From positions 12,480,001 to 12,544,000 of the forward strand of contig OY821788.1 in assembly GCA_963682175.1 (NCBI GenBank): a DNA stretch of 64,000 bases, in the 5' to 3' direction. Under the pieces are notes generated by a model. It ran no database searches. It was not told the DNA's origin and saw only the letters and a program-made list of their open reading frames with translations. Shown in pieces: positions 22,334 through 35,354 of the stretch. How positions within the stretch are numbered: position 1 is the stretch's first letter; the number at the start of each line of letters is the position of its first letter. The position numbers were made by a program, and so were the translations under genes. Source of the DNA: Triglochin maritima. Lineage: Eukaryota > Streptophyta > Magnoliopsida > Alismatales > Juncaginaceae.

Positions 22334-25300
22334 CTACAATATCCAATACGGAAACATTATTACAGGCGTATAAAGACACAGAAAGCTAGTATTCCCATCA
22401 TTAGAAAGCATTTGCACAAGCTCAACTTTTCACAAAAGGAAACAAAAACCAAAAAAAATTGCATACAGAATGATCGTGAAATATTGTTAAGTAGCGTGAT
22501 AGATCTCCAATTTTTTGAGAGAAAGTACTTCAATTTGCAACGGAGGTCTCATGTTCAGGATAATTTTGTAAACAATTTCAGATCAGATAGTTACCCGTCA
22601 CTTGAGGGCCTCCTTCTCTGGCTGCTATCTGCGGACTCCAGTTGTTCAAATTTCATGCTTTTAGAACCTTCCAATTCGTATGAAGGACCAAATAATGCAA
22701 CCATTTTTTTTACCCAATACCTTGGCGGTGGGTTATCCCAATCAGCCCATTCGTAATCCCCACCAGGGTTGCAGAAGCAATGAATGAAGTTACATGTAGT
22801 CCCACGAGAGCAAGTCTGAAAAAACATGGATATAAGATGAATGACATGATTATAGGAAAAATTACAGACACTTGTGAACATTAAACGATCATGCAAAACA
22901 TTTTTACATAAATACAATTGTAAAAATGCCAAGAGATTTAGCATTTTAGAGTGGAATCAAATAGTGTCTGGATTTACCTTTAACCTCGACTTCATGTATT
23001 CACCACAGATTGCAACTTTCCATTTTGTGACGCCAACGAATTCACAAGCTATCTATTGCAGCACAGAGAATCAAAATTGGTTTCAGTGATGAAGTCCAGC
23101 ACTCCCTAAATAATTTGGTCAAGAGGCAAGAGCAATATTCCAACTTAAGTGGAGAAACCACAATATTGACGATTATGTTTGGGGCTTTGATGAGGACTCG
23201 TAGATGCAAAGTTAAATTTCTCATACCAATTGTGTATGGACACACGGTTATGGAGGCAACAAAGAACACAAAAGATACATACTGGTACAGCAAGAAAATG
23301 CGCTGGGGCATCACAATGGGATATTAGAAAAATGAGCATGTCACCTTCTCATAAATTACCTGTTTCCCAGCAAAATAGCGTCCATTCATAGAGCTCTGGG
23401 CAAGTACAGCTGACTCCATAGACTTATAATGCACATAAACATTCCCCCGAAGATGGAATAATCCATTTCGGCAAACCTTGACAAAATAAACTACACATTA
23501 AAAACTCTTTGAAGAGGTAATAATAGGTTCAAATAAAAAAGTAGACATTTCTAGGATTTTTTCATTATCCTCTAACAAAATTATTTGCATGATTATGGTT
23601 TCATGGTTCAAAGATAAGAACAGGAAGTTATCGCTGTATTAACAACATAACTGATCATAAGCGTCTGAAGTGGGAAAACAAACTTTTGCAATCGTCACAG
23701 GTCTAATAAATACTAAAGCTCTACAAATACATCACCACCCATAGAGAATAAGGATCTACATAATTATTTATTAGGTTGGTGGAAAACAAAAATAAGTTGT
23801 CACCTGAATGTTAACAATATTGTTCAGGGGTGCTGTACAATACAAGGAAAGTTTTAGTTTCAAAGCTAGAAGTTGTTCATGGATTCTATACTTCTCAAAT
23901 AATATGTATAAATGAACTGATACATGTGTTTTACCATGTAGTAAAAGACCACTCAGCCATAATATGAATCAAAAATATTAACAAATCAGCCATAATATGA
24001 TTCAAAAGCAATAATTCATGACACACCAAATAGAACAAATGCAACCACATGACTTAAATTAAAAAAATGAATAGAATGATGAGGCAACAAGTCCAAGGAC
24101 ATAGAATGTTGAGGCAACAAGTCCAAGAACATAGAATGTTGAGACAACAAGTCCAAGGACACCCCACATTCAACTTGCAAGATGAGGAAACCAGCCAAGA
24201 TAAATCAAGTCAAGTTAAGCATTCAATGAGTACGATATAGCTAACTAAAACTTGAAATTTAGCCAAATCAATTTTACAACAAACTAATCTTCATGGCTAA
24301 ATGAATATGAGTAACAAATAATCATTGGAAAGTGCAAATAAGCAACTTCTTAGTAAATGAAATGTGGACTGTGCCTGTAGCATACTTCGCAATACAAAGC
24401 TTAGTGAATTATAAGCAGCAGTATGCTATACATCCATGGTAATTGCAATTTTATGAGTTGATTAAGTTTACCTAATATAAGAAAAGGTTGAACAATAAAA
24501 CCATCCTAACTGTGTTTTTGTGACATTAATCCCTTCATAACTACGATAAGGAAAACAATGCAAGAGTAACACAATATTTTGGTTACTAAGAACAATCCAA
24601 TAATAATAAAGATCAAGCAATACTAACTGCACAAGAGCAAAAAAAAAAGAATTGGATTCAGCACTTCTGGAAAAAGTTATGGAACAATAACAGCAACATG
24701 ATGCACTGTTTATGCACAATGTACGACTCAATAGTTGTAACTTGTAACAATAGTGGGAGCGAGTAAAGATAAGAGATTCAGAGGAAACAGGACACTAAGC
24801 AAAGAATTTCAGCAACCTTGAAATTAACGAGTTCACCAAACTTCAAAAACTCAGTGTGCACATCTTCATAGAATTCTTCATAAGATTTTTCGATTTCTTC
24901 ATCTGTAGACTGAAATAAGGTATCAGATATCAGTGTGAAATTGTCAAATAATACCAAAATGTAGACGCACAAAGCCCCACTAAGCATAGAGGAAAATAAT
25001 GCATCAGTCAGTAATATGACGTTAAAAAGGTACCTTCACACAAAATACTTGGAAAGTGACAGTTCAATAAACAGGCAAATACAATCCGCTTTACCTCAGT
25101 GAGCAAGAAGACAAATTAATGTTCCAAATTTTATTATTGTAACATGTAAACGATATTCAACAGACCAAAACCTGCAGATTAAGTTCATGAACCATTGCTT
25201 AATTACTTTGCAGCCCAATTTGCCCCCTAACCTTTATATTCTAAGATTGGTTGAACATATATATCACCTTGACTTTTATGTTGTATCTAACATAACTCTT

Positions 25301-28300
25301 GTGCTAGATAAATATGGATTTGATATATCCAAGAAAGATGATATTGAGGCTTAACGCAATCTCATTTAACTTCTCAAATACACAAAACTGCTCCAGGTGT
25401 ACATACTTAATGTCTATGGTTAAGAATAAAATGACCATGACATGTGTGAGCAATCCTCTTACATATCTCCAAAAGTAATAGAAGTGTTATAAATCAGCTA
25501 CGGCAGCTTAGGAAACACAGATTCTTTAAATCCCACGCCGCACCGGCACCGGAAGCGAATCCGACATGGGTGCAGGTCAGATTTGCCCGGGTGCATATTG
25601 GACACGCCCCACATGGTGTCCTACAGTGTCGACATTTCCAGACGGTATGGGTGCAGCAGGATGTGCAAGGGATACATACAGCAGGTGGAGTTCCAACTCC
25701 TACTGGATGTTCTAGTCAGCAAGTAATCTTTCGCATGTCAGACTGTAGTCTACATGTCTACCAAAAGAGTCATATGGCCATCTAAAAAGATGAGGTGTCT
25801 ATAACCCCTCACGTACTCATAGTAGTCATATATATTACAAATAAACCCTGAATGATGAAATATCATTTTCATTATTGGTGTCACATTTGAAATACAAAGT
25901 ATCCATTGCTCTTGTTAGAACAATTTTTTTAGAAGAATCCTTCACCTTTCGAGGAACTCACTAAACAAGCTATTTGGAAATTTATTTTGATTATTTTTCA
26001 TTGTGATTCTTTTAATTATCAAATTTTATATCAAAATGTCTATGCTAATATTCAATTTGATTTTCTATTTAATTTTGATATACTACGGGTGGTTCACAAA
26101 ATAAGGATAAAAATGAAAAAAAGGATTTTAAATGTCTCTAACTGGATGAAATTTAGAAGAAAACAAATGCTTTTTATCGGTATTGGAAAACATGTTATTA
26201 CTGACTTATCAATAGGATATACATAACCTAGGAAGTGCGAACACTTCAAACTGGCTTAAGTGTCCATGTTGGAGATGTGTCGAACAGGGACACGCCTCAG
26301 ACATGTCCTGTTTTTGAGAAAAATTCAGTGTCCCTGTGTCCATGTCATGTGGTTTCCATGCCCCATGTCCGTATCTGTGCTTCCTTGCACGTAAGAAAAT
26401 ATGTACTACTGAATGTTAAGGTACTATGATCAAAATTGGAGTTATAACTGGGAAGCAAAGCTAGAATATAACTAACCGCACAAGAATATAAGATGAGGTA
26501 ATCACTTGTACAAGATTAATATTAATACAATAAGATTGGAGTTAAAGCACACGCCACACAACCAAAAAGGAAATAAAAAGAAGAATCAAGGATAAAAGTT
26601 AAATGAAGCCAAACATGAAACTAATTAACAGTGCATGCCAAGAAAAAGTAAGGGCTATTATAGGATACAAGAATTTCAAAGAGCCACACCAGGAAGAAAA
26701 GCAAGCTCCATCAGTGTCACAACAAAACTTGGATAGCTTATCATTATGTAGGCAATTCTATCAAGTATAAGTTCTAATCTACATATACAACTCACCTGTT
26801 GAAGAAATAATATAGCTATAAAGATTAATGTTTAGGCTCAGTAGATAACCAGTGTCTCCATTAATATCAATTATATCAGCACAACAATGCTTGTTTAAAT
26901 GTTGCTTACCTATAGGCAAAACATAACGACGTGTTCATTATTGAGGCTCATTACTAATGACATGATCTACAAAAATTACAGCCTTCGTGGTTATATCAAA
27001 GTCTAGCAATAAACTACTTCTAGGATTATATATTCACAAGTTCCAACATCTACTTCATAGTTTCTCTATACTCTTGCAAATGGCTGAGTTTCATAAGTTT
27101 CATGTCAACTTACTACCCACCTCATCTACCAATAATACCCCATGTATCATTTATTCATAACCTTCAATATCTATCACGTTAGTATCTGGTGGAAATGTCT
27201 CAAGTGGTCATCGTCTAAAGCACCCATTTTTATTTAATCATAAAGCATAAGGTTCATCATTGAGAAGTAGAGAAAAATGATTTTTTTTTCTTTTGCAGGA
27301 TACAGTATAAGGACCATATTACGGACCTCAAGTCCCTCATCTTGCTCCCATGCAAGGCCAGGACCATTGTACATGTTTTTAATGAGCAAAGTGCAGGATT
27401 TGTCAGGATAAAAATGAACTCTACTACACCTTGATCCAAAACGGCATGCTCCAGTCTTCAGGTGAAAGGGGCAATGAGCTTTATCCTGAAATGGGAAATC
27501 ATGTATAGGAACTGTGATGTCAGATGCAAGATGCCAATCTTGGAAATGATGAAATCATCCACTGCGAAACGTACTTGCTCAGTCCCAAAATTAGGCGTTT
27601 GTTGTGCAACACTTTCCAACAAATCTTGAGCAGAAAGAGGGGCACTAAATGCATCAATACCCCTTGATTGGGGTGGAAAAGGATTTGAGGTAGGCCTATC
27701 ATCTTCCTATTTTTTAAAAGAATTATGAACTAATTAGACAATCGATAATAAATAGTTAAAAAAATGGCAAGATACAGAACCATCAATTGACATGAACAGA
27801 ATAACACATACCAATTTCTTGGTGGAGCTTTCATCAGCAATTCCTTTAACCTTGACACGTTTCTTCTTCACTATTATCTCATTACCTCTCCATATGATCT
27901 CTGCCGGGCCTTCTTCTACATATTCACAGTCTTCTTCAACATCAGAACCTTCTTTCTTTGGATGCTCCTGATGGGTAATCATTGCTTTAAGAGGCCAAAA
28001 AAACACATGGCTGGTACAATTTCCCCAGTCCCCACTACTGAAAACCAACAAGCTAACATAGCAAAGCTACATTTTTTACCCAGGAGGCAGGACAGACAAC
28101 TTTTAATGGAGTAGAACAAACAACACATGAAAAGTAACATCCATGATCCACATCAATAAACACGTCCTCCACAGTAATTATTTTATCAAAGAACAACATA
28201 AGATTGTTGAATCCGTGAATGTGATAGGTTACACACATTTTGAATATAAGTTAGTTTTTGGTGGTTTGTGGATATCTTTTTTTCCAGGAAATGTTTGTGG

Positions 28301-31300
28301 ATATCTTAAATGGATGGTTTCAACCAATGAATATATGCTATAATAAATCAAAGGAATTTTCAGACAAGATTTATAGATTTCACTGTTATTCGAAGTACAA
28401 GAAGAGTTCCAAAATATGTGTTAGATACTTACATGATGACAATTTTCTACTATTTCAATTATCAACTACCATAGATTCATCAAAAGAGCCATGATCTGTT
28501 TATTGGAATTCCTTTACTGATGTCCCGAAAAATGGCAAAGAAAGATTCATGCAACATAAAACTTTCATTTTTAACAAGGATTTGATACCATGCATCAGAA
28601 AAAAGGACAACCTATAGCTGTGCCACAGAGAATTCTTTGTGCAAAATACTTTCCATCCAGTTTTGAGGTGGTATTGCTCTATTGGCCCTGGGCCCTCGCC
28701 TATCAGGCTGCCTGAGCTCCTTTTTATTTAACCGAAAAATAATGATAAGGTCATTGACTTGGGGTCTATTTATTTGAGGGTTATTGACTTTTTCTGACCT
28801 TAAAAAGAATACCAAATGTCATATTTACCTTTGTTTATTTTTCCTAATTACAAATCATACAATTCTTCTTTCCAACATCCATATTTCTTCAAACTCTCAC
28901 ACCCAACATATTTCTCCCCTAAATCAAACAACCACAGTCCAACTATCCTACTTAATACACCAGAGTATTAAAATCGATTTCCATTATGTAAGCTTTATTT
29001 TGGTATCTTTTTTCAGTTTTAACACAAAATGGGCCAAACGAGCTTACTTGTTTTTAACAAACAAGCCGAACGACCTCGGTCGGTGTCAACCAAACGACCT
29101 AGGTCGTTTTCACCGAACGAGCTTGTTCGTTTCCACCAAACAAGCTGAGTCGTTTTCCCAAACAACCTAGGTCATTTTCACCAAACGAGCTGCGTCGTTT
29201 TCACCAAACAAGTTGCGTCGTTTTCCTAAACGAGTTGCGACGTTTTATTCATAACATCCACATCCAAAAACGGATTTTGATGGTTCCAGATCCGTTGGAA
29301 AGACAATTGAAAGGAGCACATATTTGTTTCTCTTATGATTTGCCAAATTTCGATGATACGATGGTGAAAAACGTGTCTCGAGATAGATCGTATTTAGAAA
29401 CTGGACAATCAACAGATCTTGAATAATTTGTGGATAACTCACTTCTCCAATATCCAAATAAGACTATTATAGACTCGTTACAAAGAAATTTCGAGAAGCA
29501 AAACTTTGATATTTTACATATTTGGAACCGAATGAGTCCATAAAGTGGAAGACGCACCAGTCCTGCGCGTGACACATCATTTGTTTTACTTATAACATCC
29601 ACATCCAAATATAGAATTTGATAATTCTAGATCTGTTGGAGAGATAATTGAAAGGAGAATATATTACTGTCTTATGACTTGCCAAAATCCGATGATACCA
29701 AGGTGAAAAATGTGTCTCAAGACAAGTCGTATTTGGAAATTGGAAGCTCGATGGACTCGATTGATGTTCGATAAAACGCGATTGTTGTTCTCGATAGACT
29801 CGATTCATTTTTCATATGAGCTCGATAAGGCTCGACAACAGTTTGTTGAGTTTGTTATCACTTAATGAGCTGGGTCGTTTGGTCGAAACGAGTTAGGTCG
29901 TTGAAAAAACACGACTATTCACTGCACGATTTTTGAGAAAACAAGTTGGGTCGTTTTTCAACAAAACAAAGCTGGGACGCAACCTCACGCAAGACGCACC
30001 AATGAGTTGGGTCGTTTTCACCAAACGAGCGGGGTCATTTTCAGTAAACAAGTTGGGTCGTTCTAGCAAACAAACTGGGTCGTTTTCTACAAAACTAAGC
30101 TGCACGCAGCAGTTCCACGCGGGACGCACGAACGAGTTGGGTCATTTATACCAAACAATCCAGATCGTTTTCACCAAACAAGTTGGGTCATTCTAGCAAA
30201 CGAGCTGGGTCGTTTTTCCACAAAACAAAACTGGAACGCAACAGTCCCGCGCGGAACGCATTAATGAGCTGAGTCGTTTTCACCAAACAAGTTGGGTCGT
30301 TCTAGAATACGAGCTACGTTGTTTTCCCACAAAACAAAACTGGGACGTAGCAGTCCCGCGCAGGACGCACTAACAAGCTAGGTCGTTTTCACCAAACGAG
30401 TTGAGTCGTTTTTCCACAAAATAAAGCTAGGATGCACCAACAAGTTGTGTTGTTTTCACCAAACGAGCTGAGTCGTTTTCACCAAAAGAATCAGGTCGTT
30501 CTCACTAAACAAATTGGGTCGTTCTATCAAACGACCTGCATCGTTTTTCCACAAAACAAATTTGAGACGCAGCAGTGTCGCACGGGACGCATCAACGAGC
30601 TGAGTCGTTTTCACCAAACAAGTTGAGTCGTTTTTGCACAAAACAAAGTTAGGAAGCAACAGTCCCGCTCGAGACGCACCAACGGGCTGAGTCGTTTCAC
30701 CAAACGAGTTGAGTCGTTTTCACCAAACGAGTTAAGTCGTTTTCACCAAACAAGTTGTGTCATTCTAGCAAACCAGTTTGGTCGTTTTTCACAAAAAAAA
30801 GTTGGGACGCACCAATGAGCTGGGTCGTTTTCACCAAACAAGCTCGTCCAACTCGGGACGCACCAGTCCTCCGCGAAATCGACACATCATCAGTAATTTG
30901 CGCATAACTCTCTTCCGATATCCAAATAAGGTGATTTATTGCTCGTTACAAATACAATTTCAATACGCAAAACTTTCATATTTAACATATTTCCAAATTG
31001 GGAACGTAATAGGCTCAGAAATGGCGTGGAAGACATACAAGTCCAACTCGAGACGCACAAGTCCACGAAATCGACACATCATCAGTAATTTGTGCATAAC
31101 TCTCTCCTCTGATATCCAAATAAGGCGATTTAAGGTTCATTACAAAGACGATTTCAGTACGCAAAACTTTTCTATTTAACATATTTACAAATTCGGAACT
31201 TAATAGGCTCATAAATGGCGTGGAAGACGCATCAGTCCCGATGTGTCCAGAATGTGTCCAAACTATGACCGTCGAGCATCTATCGAACTCATATCTTGCC

Positions 31301-34300
31301 CATCGAGCTTCGTTGGAATGAGTGACCAGAATGTGTGTTCGAAGTGTGATCATCGAACATCTATCATACTCATATCGTGCCCATCGAGCACTCGTCCAAC
31401 TCGAGACACCAGTCCCACGCGGAATCGACAAACCATCACTTATTTGTGCATAACTCTCGCATCCGATATCCAAATAAGGCGATTCAAGACTCCTTACAAA
31501 GAAAATTGCGAGACGCAAAACTTTTCTATTTAACATATTTCCAAATTTGGAATCTAATAGGCTAGTAAATGGCGTGGAAGACGCATCAGTCCCGCTTGGG
31601 ACGCACTTATCCCATTGGGTCGTTTTTACCAAACGAGCTGGGTCATTTGACAAAATAAGCTGGGTCGTTTGACCAAACAAGTTGAGTCGTTTTAGACATA
31701 ACATCCACATCTAAATACAGAATTTGATAATTTCAGATCCGTTGGAAAGATAATTGAAAGGAGCACGTATCAGTATCTCTTAAGACTTGCCAAATTTTGA
31801 TGATACGAGAGTGAAAAACGTGTGAAAGAACATATTTGGAAACTAGACAATCGAAAGATCATAAATAATTTGTGCATAACTCTCTACTCCGGTATCCAAA
31901 TAAGGCGATTCAAGATGTGTTAGAAAGAAAATTCAAAGACACAAATGTTTTGTATTTAACATATTTCCAAATTCGGAACCTAATGGGCTCATAAATGATG
32001 TGGAAGACGCACCAATGCTGCTCGGGATGCACTAGTCACACTGGGTCATTTTCACCAAACGAGTTGGGCCGTTTAACCAACCAAGTTGGGTCGTTTGACC
32101 AAATAAGTTGGGTCGTTTTATACATAACATCCACATCCAAATACAGAATTTGAAGATTCCAGATCCGTTGGAAAGACAATTGAAATGAGCACATATTTGT
32201 TTCTCTTATGACTTGCCAATTTCCGATATTAATAGGGTGAAAACGTGTTTCAAGACAGATTGTATTTGGAAGTTAAACAATCGACAAATTTTCAATAATT
32301 TGTGCATTATTCTCTCCAATATCCAAATAACAGCATTCAAGACTTGTTACAAAGAATATTTCGAGGTGCAAAATTTTCATATTTGACATATTCCCAAATT
32401 AAGAACATATTATGTTCATAAAGTGCGTGGAGGACTACTGATTTGAGGGAACAAAAAATCGAGCTGGAACGTTTTTTCCACCAAAAAAGTTGGGTCGTTT
32501 TTCCACTCCAAACAAGTTGGAACACACCTACGACCTGGGTAATTTTCACAAAACAAGCTGGGTCGTTTTCACCAAACAAGTTGGATTGTTCGGTCGAAAC
32601 GAGCGAGAACAGTGGTCCGACAGGCGGGGTCGTCATTGGGTTGAAATGTTTAGGATTTGGTGTGGGAATGGGGAAGATTCGGTGGGTTTGTTTGGATGTG
32701 AGTTTGTGGTGACTAGGGTGAGGGTATTTTAGCTATAAAATTGGAAATATATTAAAATATATTAATTTTTTTGCCTTCAAATGAACCTGTACAGTGATTA
32801 ACCTTATGTAGCACTTTAATATATACTCTGTTTATTTAATTGTATATTTTTTTCTCTTCTAATATCTTTTTTTACTTTTTCTGATAAAAAAATGATTTTT
32901 TGCTACAGTACCCTCTCAGGTGTCCAAATTGGCGATAAACACCTGAATTTTCAGTATTGTCGCATATACACCTACAAGTCGACCATATTTGTGCATATGC
33001 ACCTCTGCCATTAGTGGACCTCACTCTGTCACCGTTAACGTCCAACGGTGTTAAACAATTTGCAAATTAAACCTCGTAAAATCCAAATGTTCTTAATTAT
33101 AAAAACAAAAAGCCCTTCAAACAACGGCTCTCTTGAATCTTTTTCTCTCTCTTTTGAATCTTTCTCTCTCTCTCTAGAATCGTTATCTCTCTCTTTTGAA
33201 AAAAAATTCTCTGTGGACAATCTGGATAGAAGTCTAGACAAGTCTGGACAAATAAAATTTATCTCTCTTCTCCAGACACTCCGTCCAAAATTTCCGTCCA
33301 AAATTTCTGTCCAAATTCATCCAGAAACTCGTCCAGAAACTCCGTCCGGATTCGTCTAGAAACTCCGTCCAGATCTCCTCCAGAAACTCCATTCAGACTT
33401 CTGTCGAGATTCGTCCAGATCTCATCCATATTTGTCCAGAAACTCCGTCCAACTTGCTCCAGAAACTTCGTCCAGACTTCTGTCCAGATTTGTCCACACT
33501 TGTCCAGACTTTTGTCCAGATTGTCTAGACTTCGTCTAGCCTTGTCCAGACTTCTGTCCAGATTGTGTAGAGAGAGAAACAAAGATTCAAGAGAGAGATT
33601 GAGAAAGAGAGATAGAGAAAGAGGGATGAGAGAGAATGAGAGTGAAAGAGTGGAGAGGGAGAAAGGATAGAGTGATTCAAGAGAGAGTGAAAGTTGAAGA
33701 GTGGAGAGTGTTGGACAATTTGATTTTTCATAGGATTTTTTGTTTTTACAATTAAGAACATTTGGATTTTACGAGGTATAATTTGCAAATTATCTAACAC
33801 CGTTGGATGGTAACGGTGACGGAATGAGGTCCACTAACGACAGAGGTGCATATGCTCAAATATGGTCAAATTGTAGGTGTATATGCGGTAATACCGAAAG
33901 CCCATGTGCATATCGCCAATTTGGACACCTGAGATATGTTCAGTAGCAAAAAGTCCTAAAAAATTACATACAAATTTGTACTACTTAGAGAAGTTAAGAG
34001 TAATAACCTAAACACCAAAATACCAGAGAAAGGATGCAATGAGAGTTGTACAACAACAAAATTTCCACCTTCATGAACAGGCAGTATCAAAAACTACAGC
34101 CTCATGCAAGACATGTGCCTCCACCGCATCTAATTTGCCAGACTCTAATGGGTCTAATCATTCTAGAACAAAAATGTCTATCAGAAGATTCAGAACAACA
34201 TTTCCACTACTACAAATCTGCTTTCAATGAAACTAAAGCCTCAGAAAAGGTGCAGAATCTATTGCGCCAGGACAGATTATCTGATTATAAAGGATGGCCT

Positions 34301-34965
34301 CCGCACCCAGAACACTAAAGAAGTAAAATTGATCGGAAATTCTATCGACAAATTCATTTCCATTCGCCTTTTTTTTCACATCGCAAAAACACGTTTATAA
34401 CTTCCGGAGATTGTGCCCCAAATTTCCACATAATCTGTGCCGAAACCAAATTGCGTAGTTTCATCCTATAACCAAAATCCTCAGCAAGCACCCATTACAG
34501 AAATACAACCAAACAACAAAACTTCAACTTCTATGACCCTAATCATATTACAAAGCACCGCATGACACGACCATTACCCCAATCGACTGTTCTTAACTCC
34601 AAATCGCCAAATTCAATTGAAAACCAAAAAGAAAAGAAAAAAATTCATACCTTTGCTTTCTCCAACTCGTCGAACAAGGTCTTGCGGCTGGCCTCCTCCT
34701 CCGCCTTCCTCCTCTCGGCGGCCTCGGCCCACGCCTTCTCGCGCTCCTCGAACTCCCTCCTAGCTCTCTCCGCCTTCTCTCCCTCCTCCTGCTCTTTTAT
34801 CCTGACCCTGAGCTGCTCCTCGGGGTCGTTTGCGAGGGCCTCTTCTTCCTCCCTCTCCTTGACGGCGGCTTCCTTCCGTATCTGCCTCCGCTTCTGCTTC
34901 TTCAGGGCCTTGCGCTTCTCCTTCCGGCTCGTGGGGGCCGATTTCGATGGGGGGTCAGGCTCCAT
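21490..34965 (-). CDS. U2AF35-related spliceosomal protein (ZRSR2/URP-like), nine exons
   Basis: The product is likely the nuclear U2AF35-related protein that recognises 3' splice sites, in metazoans and maize mainly of U12-type introns. Exons I infer: 34965-34651, 27967-27812, 27706-27575, 27485-27327, 24909-24817, 23476-23360, 23052-22978, 22815-22595, 22333-21490. All junctions are GT-AG and the frame stays open, giving about 703 residues. Order of domains: a basic/acidic N-terminal helix ([14 protein letters not shown]), a first CCCH finger ([20 protein letters not shown]), and a U2AF-homology RRM ([20 protein letters not shown], then [18 protein letters not shown]). A second CCCH finger spans exons 7-8 ([23 protein letters not shown]), followed by [18 protein letters not shown] long RS/H-rich tail of about 280 residues fills the last exon. 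I chose ATG 34965 (MEPDPPSK); an in-frame ATG at 35103 would add 46 residues. It is the only intact gene here. Confidence 0.93.
22979..24816 (-). other. Introns 5 and 6 of the ZRSR2-like gene
   Basis: The span contains intron 5 (24816-23477), exon 6 and intron 6 (23359-23053). Intron 5 carries a three-copy tandem repeat described separately. Otherwise it is AT-rich with no recognisable insertion. Confidence 0.6.
24079..24166. repeat. Three-copy ~30-bp tandem repeat in intron 5
   Basis: A unit like caacaagtccaaggacatag followed by aatgttgagg occurs three times with one or two changes per copy. It lies in intron 5 of the ZRSR2-like gene and looks like an ordinary short minisatellite. Confidence 0.8.
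24910..27326 (-). other. Intron 4 of the ZRSR2-like gene
   Basis: A 2.4-kb intron between exons 4 and 5. Two patches (about 25540-25740 and 26230-26390) are rich in gacacgcc/catgtcc-type motifs and more GC-rich than the surroundings; they look like fragments of one older repeat, but I cannot name it. The donor is the less common GTCCGT. Confidence 0.6.
29030..32640. repeat. Composite repeat block: ~24-bp minisatellite plus ~300-bp dispersed units
   Basis: Two repeat classes alternate. The first is a degenerate unit of about 24-26 bp, roughly tcgttttcaccaaacgagct plus 3-5 bases, occurring in long runs (29090-29240, 29870-30840, 31610-31690, 32040-32120, 32460-32610). The second is a unit of up to about 330 bp starting cataacatccacatccaaa and running through ccgttggaaagacaattgaa, aatttgtgcataactctc and caaataaggcgattcaagac to ggcgtggaagacgca. 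Full or partial copies lie near 29245, 29596, 30890, 31075, 31425, 31690 and 32120. Short GC-rich palindromic stretches such as cagtcccgcgcggga link the two. There is no coding capacity. Origin unknown. Confidence 0.85.
32890..33960. mobile_element. Non-autonomous DNA element with ~220-bp terminal inverted repeats
   Basis: The left end (ttttttgctacagtaccctc..., then caggtgtccaaattggcgat) and the right end (atcgccaatttggacacctg ... gtagcaaaaa) are inverted copies matching over about 220 bp, including the gtgcatatgcacctctg segment and ccaacggtgtta. Long TIRs suggest a Mutator-like element. Possible flanking 9-mers are aaaaaatga and aaaaaatta, one mismatch, not secure in this A-rich context. The core is non-coding: CT/GA-rich stretches and a gtccagaaactcc minisatellite. 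It lies in the first intron of the ZRSR2-like gene. Confidence 0.8.
33225..33570. repeat. gtccagaaactcc minisatellite inside the TIR element
   Basis: Degenerate repeats built on cgtccagaaactc and gtccagacttct occur in the centre of the long-TIR element, at least a dozen copies. They are flanked by CT-rich (33130-33210) and GA-rich (33570-33700) arms that can pair with each other, extending the element's potential hairpin. Confidence 0.8.
34651..34965 (-). other. ZRSR2-like first coding exon
   Basis: This relatively GC-rich exon encodes a highly charged helix ([18 protein letters not shown] through [20 protein letters not shown] to DELEKAK) matching the N-terminal arm of ZRSR2/URP proteins. 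It ends at a GTATGA donor. The complementary strand is also open over most of it because of its composition. Confidence 0.85.
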
Positions 34966-35354
34966 CGGAGGTTTGGACGAGGGTTTGGGAAAGGACGGAA
35001 GCAGCGAGGAGTCGTTTTGAAACCGGAAATAATGTATTTGTTTCGTATAAATTGGGTTCCGTTGGTGGGTTTTTTTTACCGGAAATGTTCGGCCGTTCTC
35101 CATAACTTTACGGGGGATGCTGCTGAGTTAGACAAATCGAGTTCAACCAAAGTTTTTATATTTTTTATGCAGAGGGGCAGCCGCATTTAATGCATCTCAA
35201 ATCAGACGTGTTCCAAATCATATCATTCATTTTGGCGTTCTCACCTGCTCCATACCTCTTTTTGACGAAGATGCACGGAATGGTCACCGCCACTTCTTCC
35301 TTTCTTTTTCGTTCATTTCTCTTCGTTTTGAGAGAAATCTTCACTCAAATGGAA

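Larger units (their letters stand above)
27968..34650 (-). other. Repeat-loaded first intron (6.7 kb) of the ZRSR2-like gene
   Basis: The intron lies between the donor at 34650 (GTATGA) and the acceptor at 27968 (CATCAG). It holds a minisatellite-rich block (29030-32640), a long-TIR element (about 32890-33960) and unremarkable AT-rich sequence at both ends. I found no additional exon; the codon phase is 0 on both sides, so none is required by frame. A small extra phase-0 exon cannot be excluded. Confidence 0.8.

Noticed and set aside
29030..32640. Possible CRISPR-like or regularly spaced repeat array
   Set aside because: Unit lengths and spacers vary, units are degenerate, and the context is a plant intron. 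It is minisatellite plus longer repeat blocks.
34562..35020. A 152-codon plus-strand frame opposite the ZRSR2-like first exon
   Set aside because: It is serine/leucine-rich antisense of a charged, GC-rich exon. The minus-strand frame has family similarity and a splice donor; this one has neither.
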